64,000 bases of DNA, from positions 682,001-746,000 of the forward strand of contig CAVQIB010000001.1 of assembly GCA_963712435.1 (NCBI GenBank), written 5' to 3'. How positions within the stretch are numbered: the stretch's first letter is position 1; each line of letters opens with the position of its first letter. The stretch comes from Rhodoplanes sp963712435. GTDB taxonomy: Bacteria; Pseudomonadota; Alphaproteobacteria; Rhizobiales; Xanthobacteraceae. The position numbers were made by a program, and so were the translations under genes. Below are positions 17,810 through 26,930 of this stretch, one piece after another. Below the pieces are notes generated by a model. That model searched no databases. It was not told the DNA's origin and saw only the letters and a program-made list of their open reading frames with translations.

Positions 17810-18238
17810 CTACGATGAAGGCCCGGCATAGTCCGGGCCTTCACTCGATTCGTTACGTCGCTCCGTAATTGAAGAAGCGAACGCGTCTTCGTTGAGCTTG
17901 TAAGGCTCCGTTTTAAGTGACCACCCTATGCGCCCGTGGGAGACCATCTCATCGCTGCTGTTAAGCAAGGCCGAAAAATTGTTCTGCGGATCAGAGCCGG
18001 CCAATTCAACGCCGTTGGAGCGGACAACGGCATAGAGATCGGCGGTTTTAACTGGACCTCCGCCAACAGCCCGAAGGTGGGCTTTCGCAATCGCAAGAGC
18101 CTGCTTTCGTTCCGGTAACTGCCTGCGCCCGGCCCGGCGCTCAGGCGGGTCGGCCGCATAAGGATGTGGCGCTGGTGGCGTGTGAGTTGCGCTGTTTTCG
18201 TAAAGAGCCAACACGCGCTGCAATTCTTGCAATTTCAC
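17810..18238 (-). CDS. Cargo protein with HARE-HTH-like winged helix
   Basis: The C-terminal domain KQALAIAKAHLRAVGGGPVK, then ADLYAVVRSNGVELAG, NNFSALLNSSDEMV and GRIGWSLK, resembles the HARE-HTH/restriction-type winged helix that recognises DNA or protein partners. The N-terminus is a short helical leader. The frame opens with GTG at 18238. Coding-like sequence (AEIAALEQSLKDSPDPRL) continues further upstream, and an ATG at 18318 would fit if one base were shifted, so the true start may lie there. Its stop lies 4 bp from the tRNA-like sequence. Confidence 0.55.
   Translation of the reverse strand: MKLQELQRVLALYENSATHTPPAPHPYAADPPERRAGRRQLPERKQALAIAKAHLRAVGGGPVKTADLYAVVRSNGVELAGSDPQNNFSALLNSSDEMVSHGRIGWSLKTEPYKLNEDAFASSITERRNESSEGPDYAGPSS
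17818..17841. terminator. Strong hairpin at the end of the HARE-HTH-like gene
   Basis: A 9-bp perfect stem AAGGCCCGG/CCGGGCCTT with a 6-nt loop overlaps the last codons of the minus-strand gene. No U-run is seen. Confidence 0.35.
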
Positions 18239-18453
18239 GAGGCGCGGGTCAGGGCTATCCTTGAGCGATTGCTCAAGGGCGGCGATTTCGGCCTTGATGG
18301 CGAACGCGCAATGTCATCCCTCCCATTTAACCGATTCGTTGGAAATGGCAAATATTCTGTTGTCAAAAATGCGTGGATGCGTGGCGGCAAATCCTGTGAG
18401 TGTTGTCTTGACAAATGGGGCTGATCGAGTTGCGCGAATCATTCTGTGGCTTG

Positions 18454-18477
18454 TGGTGAGTTTGCTACCGAATGCCG
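18454..18477 (-). repeat. Terminal inverted repeat, right
   Basis: Exact reverse complement of the left end at 13653-13676 (begins TGGTGAGTTTGCTACCGAAT). It is followed by the target duplication CATTTCCG at 18478-18485. Confidence 0.95.
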
Positions 18478-18485
18478 CATTTCCG

Positions 18486-19194
18486 CGCCGCCGCGCTGCG
18501 GGCGGCCGGCGGCTGGGACCCGCACAATGTCACGGAAGATGCCGATCTCGGCATGCGGCTCGCCCGGCTCGGCTATGTGAGCAGCGTGATCGCATCGACG
18601 ACCTACGAGGAGGCGCCGGCGCAATTCTCCGCCTGGCTCAAGCAGCGCCGGCGCTGGTTCCAGGGCTGGATGCAGACCTGGCTCGTCCACATGCGCGCCC
18701 CGATCCGCCTGCTGCGCGATCTCGGCCCAGCCGGGTTCATCACCCTGCAGCTTGTCGTCGGCGGCACGGTGCTCGCGGCCCTGGTGCATCCCCTGTTCCT
18801 CGCCGCGCTCGCATTGGAATTCACGGCGCTCGCGCCCGCGCCCGGCGGAGACTGGAGGGGCAGGCTGTTAGCCGCGCTCTATGGCGGCGCCTTCGTCGGG
18901 GGCTACGTCACGTCGGTGATGCTCGGGCTGGTCGGGCTCGCGCGCCGGCGGCTGTTGTCGACCGCTTGGGTTCTGCTGCTCGTGCCGATCCATTGGCTGC
19001 TCCTGTCTCTCGCCGCCTGGCAGGCCGCCTTCAAGCTCGTTCGCGATCCCTATCGCTGGGACAAGACCGAGCATGGCCTGGCCCGGACCTCGCGGAAAGC
19101 GCGCCTGGGCGCGAGAGCAGGAGCCAAGCCCGGGAAAGGGCGTATCGTTTCCGGCGATATCCGAATATCATCGGGCGCGATCAAGGCCGCCTGA
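18486..19194 (+). pseudogene. GT2 glycosyltransferase, 3' half
   Basis: Continues the gene interrupted at 13652. RAAALRAAGGWDPHNVTEDA holds the TED acceptor-site motif and QRRRWFQGWMQTW the QxxRW motif of processive GT2 enzymes. Membrane helices follow at GFITLQLVVGGTVLAALVHP, GGAFVGGYVTSVMLGLVGL and STAWVLLLVPIHWLLLSLAA, with a basic tail. An internal ATG could let this half be translated alone, but it lacks the nucleotide-sugar-binding DxD, so it would not be active. Precise excision of the IS would restore the gene. Confidence 0.9.
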
Positions 19195-19267
19195 TCGGTC
19201 CCACAAGGGAGCCGCCGACCGAACTTCGGATTCGGGCGTTGCCTATCTGACAAGTCGGGGATTCTCA

Positions 19268-20224
19268 ATGATCAGGACGTTCAGCCTGCGCGTGGCGGCT
19301 GCTGTGGTTCTCGGCGCGCTCGGTGCGATCGCCGGCCACGCCGCCGATGCGGTCTATCCGACCGGATCGAGGATCGGCCTCGCGCCGGCGAGCGGACTTG
19401 CGGAAACCGACCGTTTTCCGGGCTTCGAAGACAAGGCCACCGGGGCCTCGGTTCTCATCCTCGACCTCGCCGCGCAAGCCCACTCCGAGGCCGCCAAGCA
19501 GATCAGCAAGGACGCGTTGAAGCAGCAGGGCATCGTCGAGGAAACCCGCGAGGCCTTCCCGCACCGGAGCGGAAAGGGCACGCTCGTCGCCGGCCGCCAG
19601 GACGGCGACCGGAAGTCAAAAAAGTGGATCCTGCTGACCTCGATTTTCGATTCGACGGCGCTGATCGTCGTCGAGGTGCCGGACGACGCCGTGGATGCCT
19701 ATTCGGAGGCCGCGGTTCGGGCCATGCTGTCCTCGCTGACCATGCGCGCGAGCGTTCCGATGGAGGAGCAGATGAAGCTCCTGCCGCTGCGCTTCAGCGA
19801 GCTCTCCGGGATGCGGCCGGTGCGGGTGATCGCCGCGACCGGCGCCATTCTGACCGAGGGGCCGAAGGACACGCTCGAGCCGAGCGAACAGCCGGTGCTG
19901 ATCGTTTCGATCGGCCGCGGCAGCCCGGAGGAAGCGACCGCGCGCGAGATCTTCGCCCGGAACCTGTTCTCCGGCGTGGGCAACTTCAAAGAGCTGCGAA
20001 TCATCGGCACCGAAATGCTGCGGCTCGGCGGAGGATTGCTGACCCACCAGCTCTTCGCGGAAGCGCGCGACGTCAAGACCGAAGCCCCCATCAAGCTCGT
20101 GCAATGGGTCCGCTTCGGCTCCGGCGCCTATGTCCGCTTTGTCGGGATCGCGCGCTCCGACAACTGGGGGGACGCCTTTCCGCGCTTCCGCGCCGTGCGC
20201 GACGGCGTCAATCCGCGCGGGTGA
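19268..20224 (+). CDS. Exported protein of unknown function
   Basis: 318 aa. The N-terminal signal peptide MIRTFSLRVAAAVVLGALGA ends in a likely cleavage after GHAADA. The mature protein has no membrane helix, few Cys and a repeated alpha/beta character (SLTMRASVPMEEQMKLLPLR and HQLFAEARDVKTEAPIKLVQ). It resembles uncharacterised exported proteins of Bradyrhizobium/Methylobacterium relatives. It lies 73 bp after the glycosyltransferase on the same strand and is convergent with grpE (6-bp gap). The role is unknown. Confidence 0.75.
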   Translation: MIRTFSLRVAAAVVLGALGAIAGHAADAVYPTGSRIGLAPASGLAETDRFPGFEDKATGASVLILDLAAQAHSEAAKQISKDALKQQGIVEETREAFPHRSGKGTLVAGRQDGDRKSKKWILLTSIFDSTALIVVEVPDDAVDAYSEAAVRAMLSSLTMRASVPMEEQMKLLPLRFSELSGMRPVRVIAATGAILTEGPKDTLEPSEQPVLIVSIGRGSPEEATAREIFARNLFSGVGNFKELRIIGTEMLRLGGGLLTHQLFAEARDVKTEAPIKLVQWVRFGSGAYVRFVGIARSDNWGDAFPRFRAVRDGVNPRG

Positions 20225-20230
20225 CGCCGG

Positions 20231-20914
20231 TCAGATCGTGCCCTGCGGCGCTTCCTCGCTCGCCGAATTGTCGTTCGCCTGGCCCGGCTCGCGCGGCGCA
20301 GCCTTCGGTCCGCCCCGCGCCACCCCGACCAAAGCCGGGCGCAGCATCCGCTCGCCGATCATGAAGCCCGCCTGCACCACGCGCACCACCGTGCCGGCCG
20401 GCGACGACGGATCGGGCACCTCGAACATCGCCTGATGCACATTGGGGTCGAACTTCTCGCCCAGCGGGTCGAACCGCTTGATCCCGTGCTTTTCGAGGAC
20501 CTTGAGCAGTTCGCGCTCGGTCAGCTCGACGCCCTCGACGAACGACGTCATGGCGGGCGAGAGCGATTCGCGCCCCTCGCCCGCGATCGCATCGAGCGCA
20601 CGGCGCAGATTGTCGGCGACGGCGAGCGTGTCGCGGGCGAAACCCGCAATACCGTAGGCGCGCGCGTCGGCAACCTCGCGCTCGGTCCGCCGCCGCAAAT
20701 TCTCCATCTCGGCGAGCGTGCGCAGGAGCCGATCCTTCAGATCGGCAACTTCGGCCGCGAGCGCCTGAGCCGCTTCGGCCGGTTCCGCGCCCGCGAAGTC
20801 CTCGAATTCGCCGGCGGCGGCGTGTTCCTTCGACTCTGCCGCGCGCACGCGAGCCGCGGCTGCGCTTGGCTCGCCGTCGGCGGACTCGGGTCTGCGAGCC
20901 TTGTTTTCCGTCAT
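20231..20914 (-). CDS. grpE: Nucleotide exchange factor GrpE
   Basis: Releases ADP from DnaK in the Hsp70 cycle. The long N-terminal coiled coil (EVADLKDRLLRTLAEMENLR, then RRTEREVADARAYGIAGFAR) and the C-terminal beta domain (FDPNVHQAMFEVPDPSSPAG and VVQAGFMIGERMLRPALVGV) are complete. At 227 aa it is slightly long because of a Glu/Ala-rich N-terminal and a charged C-terminal extension. The start is the ATG at 20914. It lies downstream of hrcA in the order typical of Hyphomicrobiales. Confidence 0.97.
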   Translation of the reverse strand: MTENKARRPESADGEPSAAAARVRAAESKEHAAAGEFEDFAGAEPAEAAQALAAEVADLKDRLLRTLAEMENLRRRTEREVADARAYGIAGFARDTLAVADNLRRALDAIAGEGRESLSPAMTSFVEGVELTERELLKVLEKHGIKRFDPLGEKFDPNVHQAMFEVPDPSSPAGTVVRVVQAGFMIGERMLRPALVGVARGGPKAAPREPGQANDNSASEEAPQGTI

Positions 20915-21027
20915 CGGTTCCTGTCCGTCGTATGAAATGATCTGCCTCGATATCGCCCCGCGAACCGGGAAAATCAAGCCGGCGCAAAGCCCGCGGCGCC
21001 CGCGACCTTCTCCATAACCCTGCTTCC

Positions 21028-22104
21028 TCAGCCGCTTAGGAGCTTGCCGACGATCTTGGCGGTGTAGTCCACCATGGGAACGATGCGCGCATAATTGAGC
21101 CGCGTCGGCCCGATCACGCCGATCACCCCGATGATGCGGCCGGCGGCGTCGCGATAGGGCGCGATGATGGTCGAGGAGCCCGAGAGCGAAAACAGCTTGT
21201 TCTCCGATCCGATATAGATGCGCACGCCGTCGGCCTGCTCCGCCCGCCCGAGCAGATCGACGAGGCCGCGTTTGGTCTCGAGATCATCGAACAGATGCCG
21301 CACGCGCTCGAGATCTTCCAGCGCCCGGAGGTCGTCGAGGAGATGCGCGTGCCCGCGCACGATCAGCTTGCGCTCGTCGCTGTCGCCTCCCGACCAGCTC
21401 GCAAGACCCGCTGCGACGATCCGCTGGGTGAGCTGGTCGAGTTCGGCGCGACTGGCTTCGAACGCCCTCTCCAGCTCGCCTCTGGCCTCCATCAGCGTCA
21501 GGCCGCGGATATTCCGGTTGAGGAAGTTCGACGCTTCCGTCAGCGCCGAACTCGGCAGCCCGGGCGGCAGCATGACGATGCGGTTCTCGACCTGCCCGTC
21601 CTCGGCGACCAGCACCACCAGGGCGCGCTCGGGCTCGAGCCGGACAAACTCGATATGCTTGAGGCGCAGGTTGGACTTGGCGGTAAGCACGACGCCGGCG
21701 GCGCGGGTGAGGCCCGACAGCATGCCGGAGGCCTCCATCAGGACGCTTTCCATCGATTGGCCGGCCGCCTTGACCTGCACCTCGATCGACCGCCGCTCCT
21801 CTTCGGCGAGATCGCCGATCTGCATCAAGGCGTCGACGAAGAACCGCAGGCCCAGCTCGGTCGGCAGCCGCCCCGCCGACGTGTGCGGGGCGTAGATCAG
21901 CCCCACCTGCTCCAGGTCCTGCATGACATTGCGGATCGAGGCGGGCGACAGGGTCATGGGAATGAGGCGCGACAGGTTGCGCGACCCCACGGGCTCGCCG
22001 GTCGCGAGATAGCTCTCGACGATCTGGCGAAAGATTTCGCGCGAGCGCTCGTTCAAGTGGACGAGGCTTCCTTCGCTCGCCCCGATCGGCACATCCTGGG
22101 GCAC
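21028..22104 (-). CDS. hrcA: Heat-inducible transcription repressor HrcA
   Basis: Binds CIRCE operators (usually before groESL) and is kept active by GroEL. 358 aa, normal length. The N-terminal winged helix contains EIFRQIVESYLATGEPVGSR and SPASIRNVMQDLEQVGLIYA, with the hallmark PHTSAGRLPTELGLRFFVD. The C-terminus RIIGVIGVIGPTRLNYARIV and PMVDYTAKIV is also diagnostic. No CIRCE inverted repeat is seen at its own promoter or at grpE. It is divergent from rph across about 150 bp. Confidence 0.97.
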   Translation of the reverse strand: MPQDVPIGASEGSLVHLNERSREIFRQIVESYLATGEPVGSRNLSRLIPMTLSPASIRNVMQDLEQVGLIYAPHTSAGRLPTELGLRFFVDALMQIGDLAEEERRSIEVQVKAAGQSMESVLMEASGMLSGLTRAAGVVLTAKSNLRLKHIEFVRLEPERALVVLVAEDGQVENRIVMLPPGLPSSALTEASNFLNRNIRGLTLMEARGELERAFEASRAELDQLTQRIVAAGLASWSGGDSDERKLIVRGHAHLLDDLRALEDLERVRHLFDDLETKRGLVDLLGRAEQADGVRIYIGSENKLFSLSGSSTIIAPYRDAAGRIIGVIGVIGPTRLNYARIVPMVDYTAKIVGKLLSG

Positions 22105-22251
22105 TGGGCGGCCTCTCCTTGGTTCTGCTCCTGACAGAATTGTCCCTGCGCGCGGGCGAGTTCAAGCGGGCACTTGCCGCTTCCGGTCGGCCAACCTACA
22201 ACGAGCGATCGACCTGCCGATCCGACATTCACGAGCAGGAGAGGAAAAACA

Positions 22252-22965
22252 ATGCGTCCGAGCCACCGACAGCCCGACGAGCTGCGCGCGATTTCGCTCG
22301 AACGCGCCGTCGTCAAATATGCTGAAGGCTCGTGTTTCGTGAAGTTCGGCGACACCCATGTGCTGGTCACGGCGACCCTCGAGGATCGGCTGCCGCCCTG
22401 GCTCAAGGGTCAGGCGCGCGGCTGGATCACCGCCGAATACGGCATGCTGCCGCGCGCGACGAGCGAGCGCACCCGACGCGAAGCCGCCGTGGGCAAGCAG
22501 AATGGCCGCACGGTCGAAATTCAGCGCCTGATCGGGCGGAGCCTGCGCGCCGTGATCGATCTCGAGGCGCTCGGCGAGCGGCAGATCACGATCGACTGCG
22601 ACGTCATCCAGGCGGACGGGGGCACCCGCACCGCCTCGATCACCGGCGCCTGGGTCGCCCTGCATGACTGCCTCGGCTGGATGAAGGCCCGCGACATCCT
22701 GCGCGGCGAGCCCATCCGCGATCACGTCGCCGCGGTGTCGTGCGGCATCTGCCATGGCAGCGCGGTGCTCGACCTCGATTACGCCGAAGACGCCGACGCC
22801 GACACCGACGCCAATTTCGTGCTGACCGGCACGGGGGGCATTGTCGAGATCCAGGGGACGGCGGAGCGGACGCCGTTCACCGAGACGCAGTTCCTGGCGC
22901 TGCTCGCCCTCGCCCGCAGGGGCGTCGGCCGGCTGATCGAGTTGCAGAAGATGGCGGTGATGTGA
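22252..22965 (+). CDS. rph: Ribonuclease PH
   Basis: Phosphorolytic 3'-5' exoribonuclease that trims tRNA 3' ends. Full length at 237 aa, with the family blocks CFVKFGDTHVLVTATLEDR, WITAEYGMLPRATSERTRRE, GRTVEIQRLIGRSLRA, IDCDVIQADGGTRTASITGA and VEIQGTAERTPF. The ATG at 22252 follows AGGAGAGG. The stop overlaps the GTG start of rdgB (22962), implying coupled translation in an rph-rdgB-hemW operon. Confidence 0.98.
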   Translation: MRPSHRQPDELRAISLERAVVKYAEGSCFVKFGDTHVLVTATLEDRLPPWLKGQARGWITAEYGMLPRATSERTRREAAVGKQNGRTVEIQRLIGRSLRAVIDLEALGERQITIDCDVIQADGGTRTASITGAWVALHDCLGWMKARDILRGEPIRDHVAAVSCGICHGSAVLDLDYAEDADADTDANFVLTGTGGIVEIQGTAERTPFTETQFLALLALARRGVGRLIELQKMAVM

Positions 22966-23609
22966 ACGAGCGCGCGCATCGTCCGATCGTCGGGCGGCTC
23001 GTGATCGCGAGCCACAATCCCGGCAAGCTCAGGGAGATGCGGGAACTGCTCGCGCGCTACGGCGTCATCGCAGCGTCGGCCGGCGAACTGCGCCTGCCGG
23101 AACCGGAGGAGACGGGCACGAGCTTTTGCGAAAATGCGGCGATCAAGGCGATGAGCGCAGCGCAGGCGTCCGGCCTGCCCGCCTTCGCCGACGATTCGGG
23201 GCTGGTCGTCGACGCGCTTGGAGGCGCGCCGGGCATCCACTCGGCGCGCTGGGCCGGCCCGGACCGGGATTTCGCGCGCGCAATGGCGGACGTCGAACGC
23301 CAGCTTACGGCCTGCGAGGCGAACGCGACGGACGCACGCCGGGCTCATTTCGTCTCCGCGCTCTGCGTCGCCTGGCCGGACGGACATCGGGAGGAGTTCG
23401 AGGGCCGCGTCAGCGGGCAGATCGTGTTTCCCCCGCGCGGGGGCGCGGGGTTCGGCTATGACCCGATCTTCCTGCCGGACGGATACGACCGCACTTTTGG
23501 CGAAATGACCGGCGAGGAGAAGCACGGCCTGCCCCCGCATGGGCGCGGCCTGTCGCACCGCGCCCGGGCGTTCCTCAAGCTCGCGGAGGCCTGCCTTGAG
23601 CCGCGCTAA
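22962..23609 (+). CDS. rdgB: RdgB/HAM1 non-canonical purine NTP pyrophosphatase
   Basis: Hydrolyses dITP/XTP to keep deaminated purines out of DNA. Motifs: the substrate loop ASHNPGKLREM, then TSFCENAAIKA, AFADDSGLVVDALGGAPGIH and GFGYDPIFLPDG. 215 aa. The start is GTG at 22962 inside the rph stop (GTGA). It is followed by hemW with overlap or near-overlap. Confidence 0.97.
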   Translation: MNERAHRPIVGRLVIASHNPGKLREMRELLARYGVIAASAGELRLPEPEETGTSFCENAAIKAMSAAQASGLPAFADDSGLVVDALGGAPGIHSARWAGPDRDFARAMADVERQLTACEANATDARRAHFVSALCVAWPDGHREEFEGRVSGQIVFPPRGGAGFGYDPIFLPDGYDRTFGEMTGEEKHGLPPHGRGLSHRARAFLKLAEACLEPR

Positions 23610-23619
23610 GGCTGCCTCC

Positions 23620-24798
23620 GTGACCCGCCTTGCTCGGGACGAACCGCGCCCAGCCGGGCCAGGCTTCGGCGTCTATATCCATTGGCCGTTCTGCCTTTCG
23701 AAATGCCCGTACTGCGACTTCAACAGCCATGTCCGCCACGGCGGCGTCGACGAGGCGCGTTTCGTGCACGCCTATACCGACGAGATCGCGGCGACGGCGG
23801 CGTGGACGCCCGGACGGACCGTCTCCACGATCTTCTTCGGCGGGGGCACGCCCTCGCTGATGCAGCCGGCGAGCGTCGCCGCCATTCTCGATGCGATCGC
23901 CCGGCGCTGGACGGTGGCGCCCGATGTCGAGGTGACGCTCGAGGCGAACCCGACCAGCGTCGAGGCGGAGCGCTTCCGCGGCTTCCGCAGCGCCGGCGTG
24001 AACCGCGTCTCGCTCGGCGTGCAGGCGCTCGACGATGCGGCGCTCGCAGCGCTCGGACGGACGCACAGCGTCGCGGAAGCGCTCGCCGCCGTCGCCGTCG
24101 CGCGCAGCGCGTTCGCACGGCACTCGTTCGACCTGATCTATGCGCGGCCGGGCCAGACGCCCGCGCAATGGCGGGCCGAGCTTGCGCGCGCGATCGCGGA
24201 AACGGGCGAGCACCTGTCGCTCTACCAGCTGACGATCGAGCCGGAGACGCCGTTCGAGGCGCTTCACCGCGCGGGCAGGCTTGTGATTCCGGACGAGGAT
24301 ACGGCGCGTACGCTCTACGACGTGACGCAGGAGGCGTGCGACCGCGCCGGCTTGCCGGCCTATGAAGTGTCGAACCACGCCCGACCGGGGGCCGAGTGCC
24401 GGCACAATCTCGTCTATTGGCGCTATGGCGAATATGCCGGCATCGGGCCGGGCGCGCATGGCCGCCTCAATATCGCGGGCAAGCGATACGCGACGGCGAC
24501 CGAGAAGCGGCCGGAAGCCTGGCTGTCGCTTGTCGAGGAGAAGGGAGACGGGCTGGTCGAGAACGAGGCCTTGCTGCGCGCCGCCCAGGCCGATGAATTC
24601 CTGCTGATGGGCCTGCGCCTCGCCGAGGGCATCGATCCGCAGCGTTACGCCGAGATCGCCGGCAGACCGCTCGATCTCAGCCGCATCGCCGATCTCATGG
24701 GCTATGGCTTCGTCGAGACCGCGCCCGACGGACGGCTGCGCGTGACGCGCGCGGGCTTTCCCGTGCTCGACGCCGTCGTCGCCGACCTCGCCGCATGA
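23620..24798 (+). CDS. hemW: HemW, radical SAM heme chaperone
   Basis: A coproporphyrinogen-oxidase-like radical SAM protein now regarded as a heme chaperone. The cluster motif is CLSKCPYCDF, followed by FFGGGTPSLM, VTLEANPTSVEAERF, NRVSLGVQALDD and the HemN C-terminal domain with YEVSNHARPGAECRHNLVYW. About 392 aa from the GTG at 23620; a TTG at 23596 would add eight residues and overlap the rdgB stop. It is the last gene of the rph-rdgB-hemW operon. Confidence 0.95.
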   Translation: MTRLARDEPRPAGPGFGVYIHWPFCLSKCPYCDFNSHVRHGGVDEARFVHAYTDEIAATAAWTPGRTVSTIFFGGGTPSLMQPASVAAILDAIARRWTVAPDVEVTLEANPTSVEAERFRGFRSAGVNRVSLGVQALDDAALAALGRTHSVAEALAAVAVARSAFARHSFDLIYARPGQTPAQWRAELARAIAETGEHLSLYQLTIEPETPFEALHRAGRLVIPDEDTARTLYDVTQEACDRAGLPAYEVSNHARPGAECRHNLVYWRYGEYAGIGPGAHGRLNIAGKRYATATEKRPEAWLSLVEEKGDGLVENEALLRAAQADEFLLMGLRLAEGIDPQRYAEIAGRPLDLSRIADLMGYGFVETAPDGRLRVTRAGFPVLDAVVADLAA

Positions 24799-24892
24799 TT
24801 CTCGCGGGTCTGCACGGGGCGATGCAACATGTTTCCGGGTCGTCATCGCCCGGGTGCGCCGGCGGCGCGAACCGGTGCAAACGGACCGGTCC

Positions 24893-24921
24893 TTGACACC
24901 CTCCGGAACGCGCACCTAAAT
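24893..24921 (+). promoter_or_regulatory. Sigma-70-type promoter for tRNA-Ala
   Basis: TTGACA (24893-24898), a 17-bp spacer, then CTAAAT (24916-24921), about 35 bp before the tRNA 5' end. Confidence 0.6.
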
Positions 24922-24962
24922 GAGCCTGTTATCGCTGCTCCCGCAGGATCGGGAGCACGCGT

Positions 24963-25038
24963 GGGGCCGTAGCTCAGCTGGGAGAGCGCCGCAATCGCAC
25001 TGCGGAGGTCAGGGGTTCAAATCCCCTCGGCTCCACCA
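24963..25038 (+). tRNA. tRNA-Ala (anticodon CGC)
   Basis: A complete 76-nt cloverleaf with encoded CCA. The acceptor GGGGCCG/CGGCTCC contains the G3:U70 pair that specifies alanine. The anticodon stem CCGCA/TGCGG encloses ATCGCAC, with anticodon CGC reading GCG. The T-arm is GGGG-TTCAAAT-CCCC. Confidence 0.97.
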
Positions 25039-25235
25039 ACCGAAGTCGTCTTGCACCAGTCGTCGCCGTCGCAGACCAGCCGCACGAGCGCTTCATCGCG
25101 CAGCGATGTAACGCCGGGATTTCTCCATGCTCATCCGCACGCGGGCGACGGGTCCCGATCATCTGTCGAGTCCCGCCGTTGCGTGGAGTTCGCGTTCCGC
25201 GCAGCCGCGATCGAATCGCGTTCGCGCGCGGCCGC

Positions 25236-26039
25236 TCAGTATCGGGCAATCACCGGCGCCGGCGAAAGCCAGTCGAACTTGTAGTTCACGCCGCCGCGGA
25301 TGATCGCCGCCGACGTATCCCAGCGCAGGTTGTAATTGGCGTTGAGGGGAAAGGTCGGCGAGCCGGGAGGCGGAGGCGTCCAGTTCGCGTCTTCCGTGCC
25401 GAGATCCGCGTACAGCGCCTCGCCCTTGATCGTCCAGTTCGGGGCAAGCGCATATTCGACGCCCGCGCCGACGACCCAGCCGAATTGCGTCTTGTCGACA
25501 TTATAGAAAGGCACGTTCGACGTCGGGAACCTGAAGGAATTGTATTGCACGGCGTTCTGGACATCGGCATAGGCCAAGCCCGCAGTGAAATAGATCAATG
25601 TGCTGTCGACCGCGAGACCGAGCCGGCCGCGCACGGTGCCGAGATAGTTCAGCTTGTTCGTTTCGGACGGGAAGAAATTGTTGATGCCGCCATTGGGATC
25701 GACATAGGTCGTCTCATTGTTGAGCCAGCTTATGTCGGTCTCGACGCCGTAGACGAAGCTGCCCGCCTGGAAGTTGATCCCCAGCGTGCCGCCCAAGGCA
25801 AACCCGTCGCTGCGTGCGTCCGCAAGCCCCGGGTAGCCCAGAAAGGCCCCTTGGAGATCGTCGTAATGGTGAAACGCCTTCGCATATCCGGCGGTCGCAC
25901 CGATATAGACGCCCGACCAGACGAAGGCCGGCGGCGGCACGTAGACGGGCGCGGGGATGCGAGACGGGAGGTCGGCTGCGAATGCCGGCGTCGACAGCGC
26001 CGCGACAGCCAATGCTGAAAATCCGAACTTGCGAAACAT
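25236..26039 (-). CDS. Outer membrane beta-barrel protein (Omp25/RopB-like)
   Basis: 267 aa with a signal peptide (MFRKFGFSALAVAALSTPAF, cleaved after AFA) and AADLPSR, the usual mature start in this alphaproteobacterial porin family. FVWSGVYIGATAGYA opens an eight-strand OmpA-like barrel; alternating hydrophobic strands and the final NYKFDWLSPAPVIARY with a C-terminal aromatic fit barrel insertion. The ATG at 26039 is preceded by GGTGGAG. The role is structural or in surface interactions. Confidence 0.9.
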   Translation of the reverse strand: MFRKFGFSALAVAALSTPAFAADLPSRIPAPVYVPPPAFVWSGVYIGATAGYAKAFHHYDDLQGAFLGYPGLADARSDGFALGGTLGINFQAGSFVYGVETDISWLNNETTYVDPNGGINNFFPSETNKLNYLGTVRGRLGLAVDSTLIYFTAGLAYADVQNAVQYNSFRFPTSNVPFYNVDKTQFGWVVGAGVEYALAPNWTIKGEALYADLGTEDANWTPPPPGSPTFPLNANYNLRWDTSAAIIRGGVNYKFDWLSPAPVIARY

Positions 26040-26195
26040 GAGCTCCACCTCTTTTTCTGGCGTTGCTCATTTTCGCCGACGCGTCTGAGTCGACCGTTAA
26101 GCAGCGTGGTAAGCTTTTCGTTTTAAGGGGATTCAGGCGCAATCCCAGGAGAGGATCGGCGCACTCTGTATGCAAATGCGAGCGCCGCAAGACGG

Positions 26196-26930
26196 TCAAG
26201 CGATGCGCAGAGATGCCGTGCGCCAGGGCGGGGCCGCGGGCGCGGGCGCAATCCACCGGTCGAGGAAATCGGCGAGCCAGGCGCGAATGGCGGCGTCGTA
26301 GACCGGCCGGTCGGCGAAATGCTCGAGGCGCGACTTGGCGCCCGGTAGCGACAGCCGCTCGTGTCCGCTGGTCGTCCAGCGGCACATCATCGCGTGGGTG
26401 ACCTCGGCATGGAACTGGATGCCATAGGCGGCGGGACCGCAGGCAAACGCCTGGACGTTGAAAATGTCGCCCTGCGCGAGCAGGCGGGCTCCGTGCGGCA
26501 GGTCGATGCCTTCACGGTGCCACTGATAGACATGGTTCGGCCAGACCGGGCAGACATCGAACCCGGCCGCGGTCGGCCGGATCGGATAGTAGCCGATCTC
26601 CGCCTTGCCCTCCGGGTGAACGCAAACGCGCGCACCCAGATGTTTCGCGAGCATCTGCGCGCCGAGACAAATGCCGAGCAGCGGCTTCTGCTCCTTCAGG
26701 GGAACCGCGAGCCAGTCGATCTCGTAGCGGACAAACTCGTCGGGGTCGTTGGCGCTCATCGGCCCGCCGAACACCACGACTCCGGCGTGACCCGCGAGCG
26801 TGTCCGGGAGGACGTCGCCAAAACGCGGACGGCGCACGTCCATCGGCACGCCGCGCGCCTGCAAATGATGGCCGACCCGACCCGGGGTCGAGTGCTCTTG
26901 ATGGAGAATCAGCAGGACGGGCTTGCTCAT
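26196..26930 (-). CDS. Class I glutamine amidotransferase domain protein
   Basis: 244 aa free-standing GATase1. The nucleophile elbow is GICLGAQ (Cys) and the His/Glu pair is in YGIQFHAEVT. GGPMSAND forms the oxyanion region. Free-standing proteins of this kind (GMP-synthase-like) act in amidation or gamma-glutamyl hydrolysis, but the partner is not adjacent. The C-terminal 40 residues are low-complexity. Confidence 0.88.
   Translation of the reverse strand: MSKPVLLILHQEHSTPGRVGHHLQARGVPMDVRRPRFGDVLPDTLAGHAGVVVFGGPMSANDPDEFVRYEIDWLAVPLKEQKPLLGICLGAQMLAKHLGARVCVHPEGKAEIGYYPIRPTAAGFDVCPVWPNHVYQWHREGIDLPHGARLLAQGDIFNVQAFACGPAAYGIQFHAEVTHAMMCRWTTSGHERLSLPGAKSRLEHFADRPVYDAAIRAWLADFLDRWIAPAPAAPPWRTASLRIA

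Larger units (their letters stand above)
13653..18477. mobile_element. IS1595-family element carrying cargo genes, 4,825 bp
   Basis: Bounded by perfect 24-bp inverted repeats (13653-13676 and 18454-18477) and an 8-bp target duplication. Visibly lower in G+C than its surroundings. It holds a ISXO2-like transposase (frameshifted) and cargo: two membrane proteins, a DUF4747 protein, a coiled-coil/winged-helix protein, an XRE regulator, a truncated XRE copy, a tRNA-like sequence and a HARE-HTH-like protein. Some IS1595 subgroups are known to carry passenger genes, and this one is unusually well loaded. An extra internal end copy at 14354 shows a mosaic or nested history. Confidence 0.9.

Noticed and set aside
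13653..18477. Prophage or integrative element
   Set aside because: No integrase, capsid or tail genes; perfect inverted ends and an 8-bp duplication show a DDE-type IS.
20915..22252. CIRCE operator at grpE/hrcA
   Set aside because: No TTAGCACTC-N9-GAGTGCTAA-like inverted repeat in these promoters.
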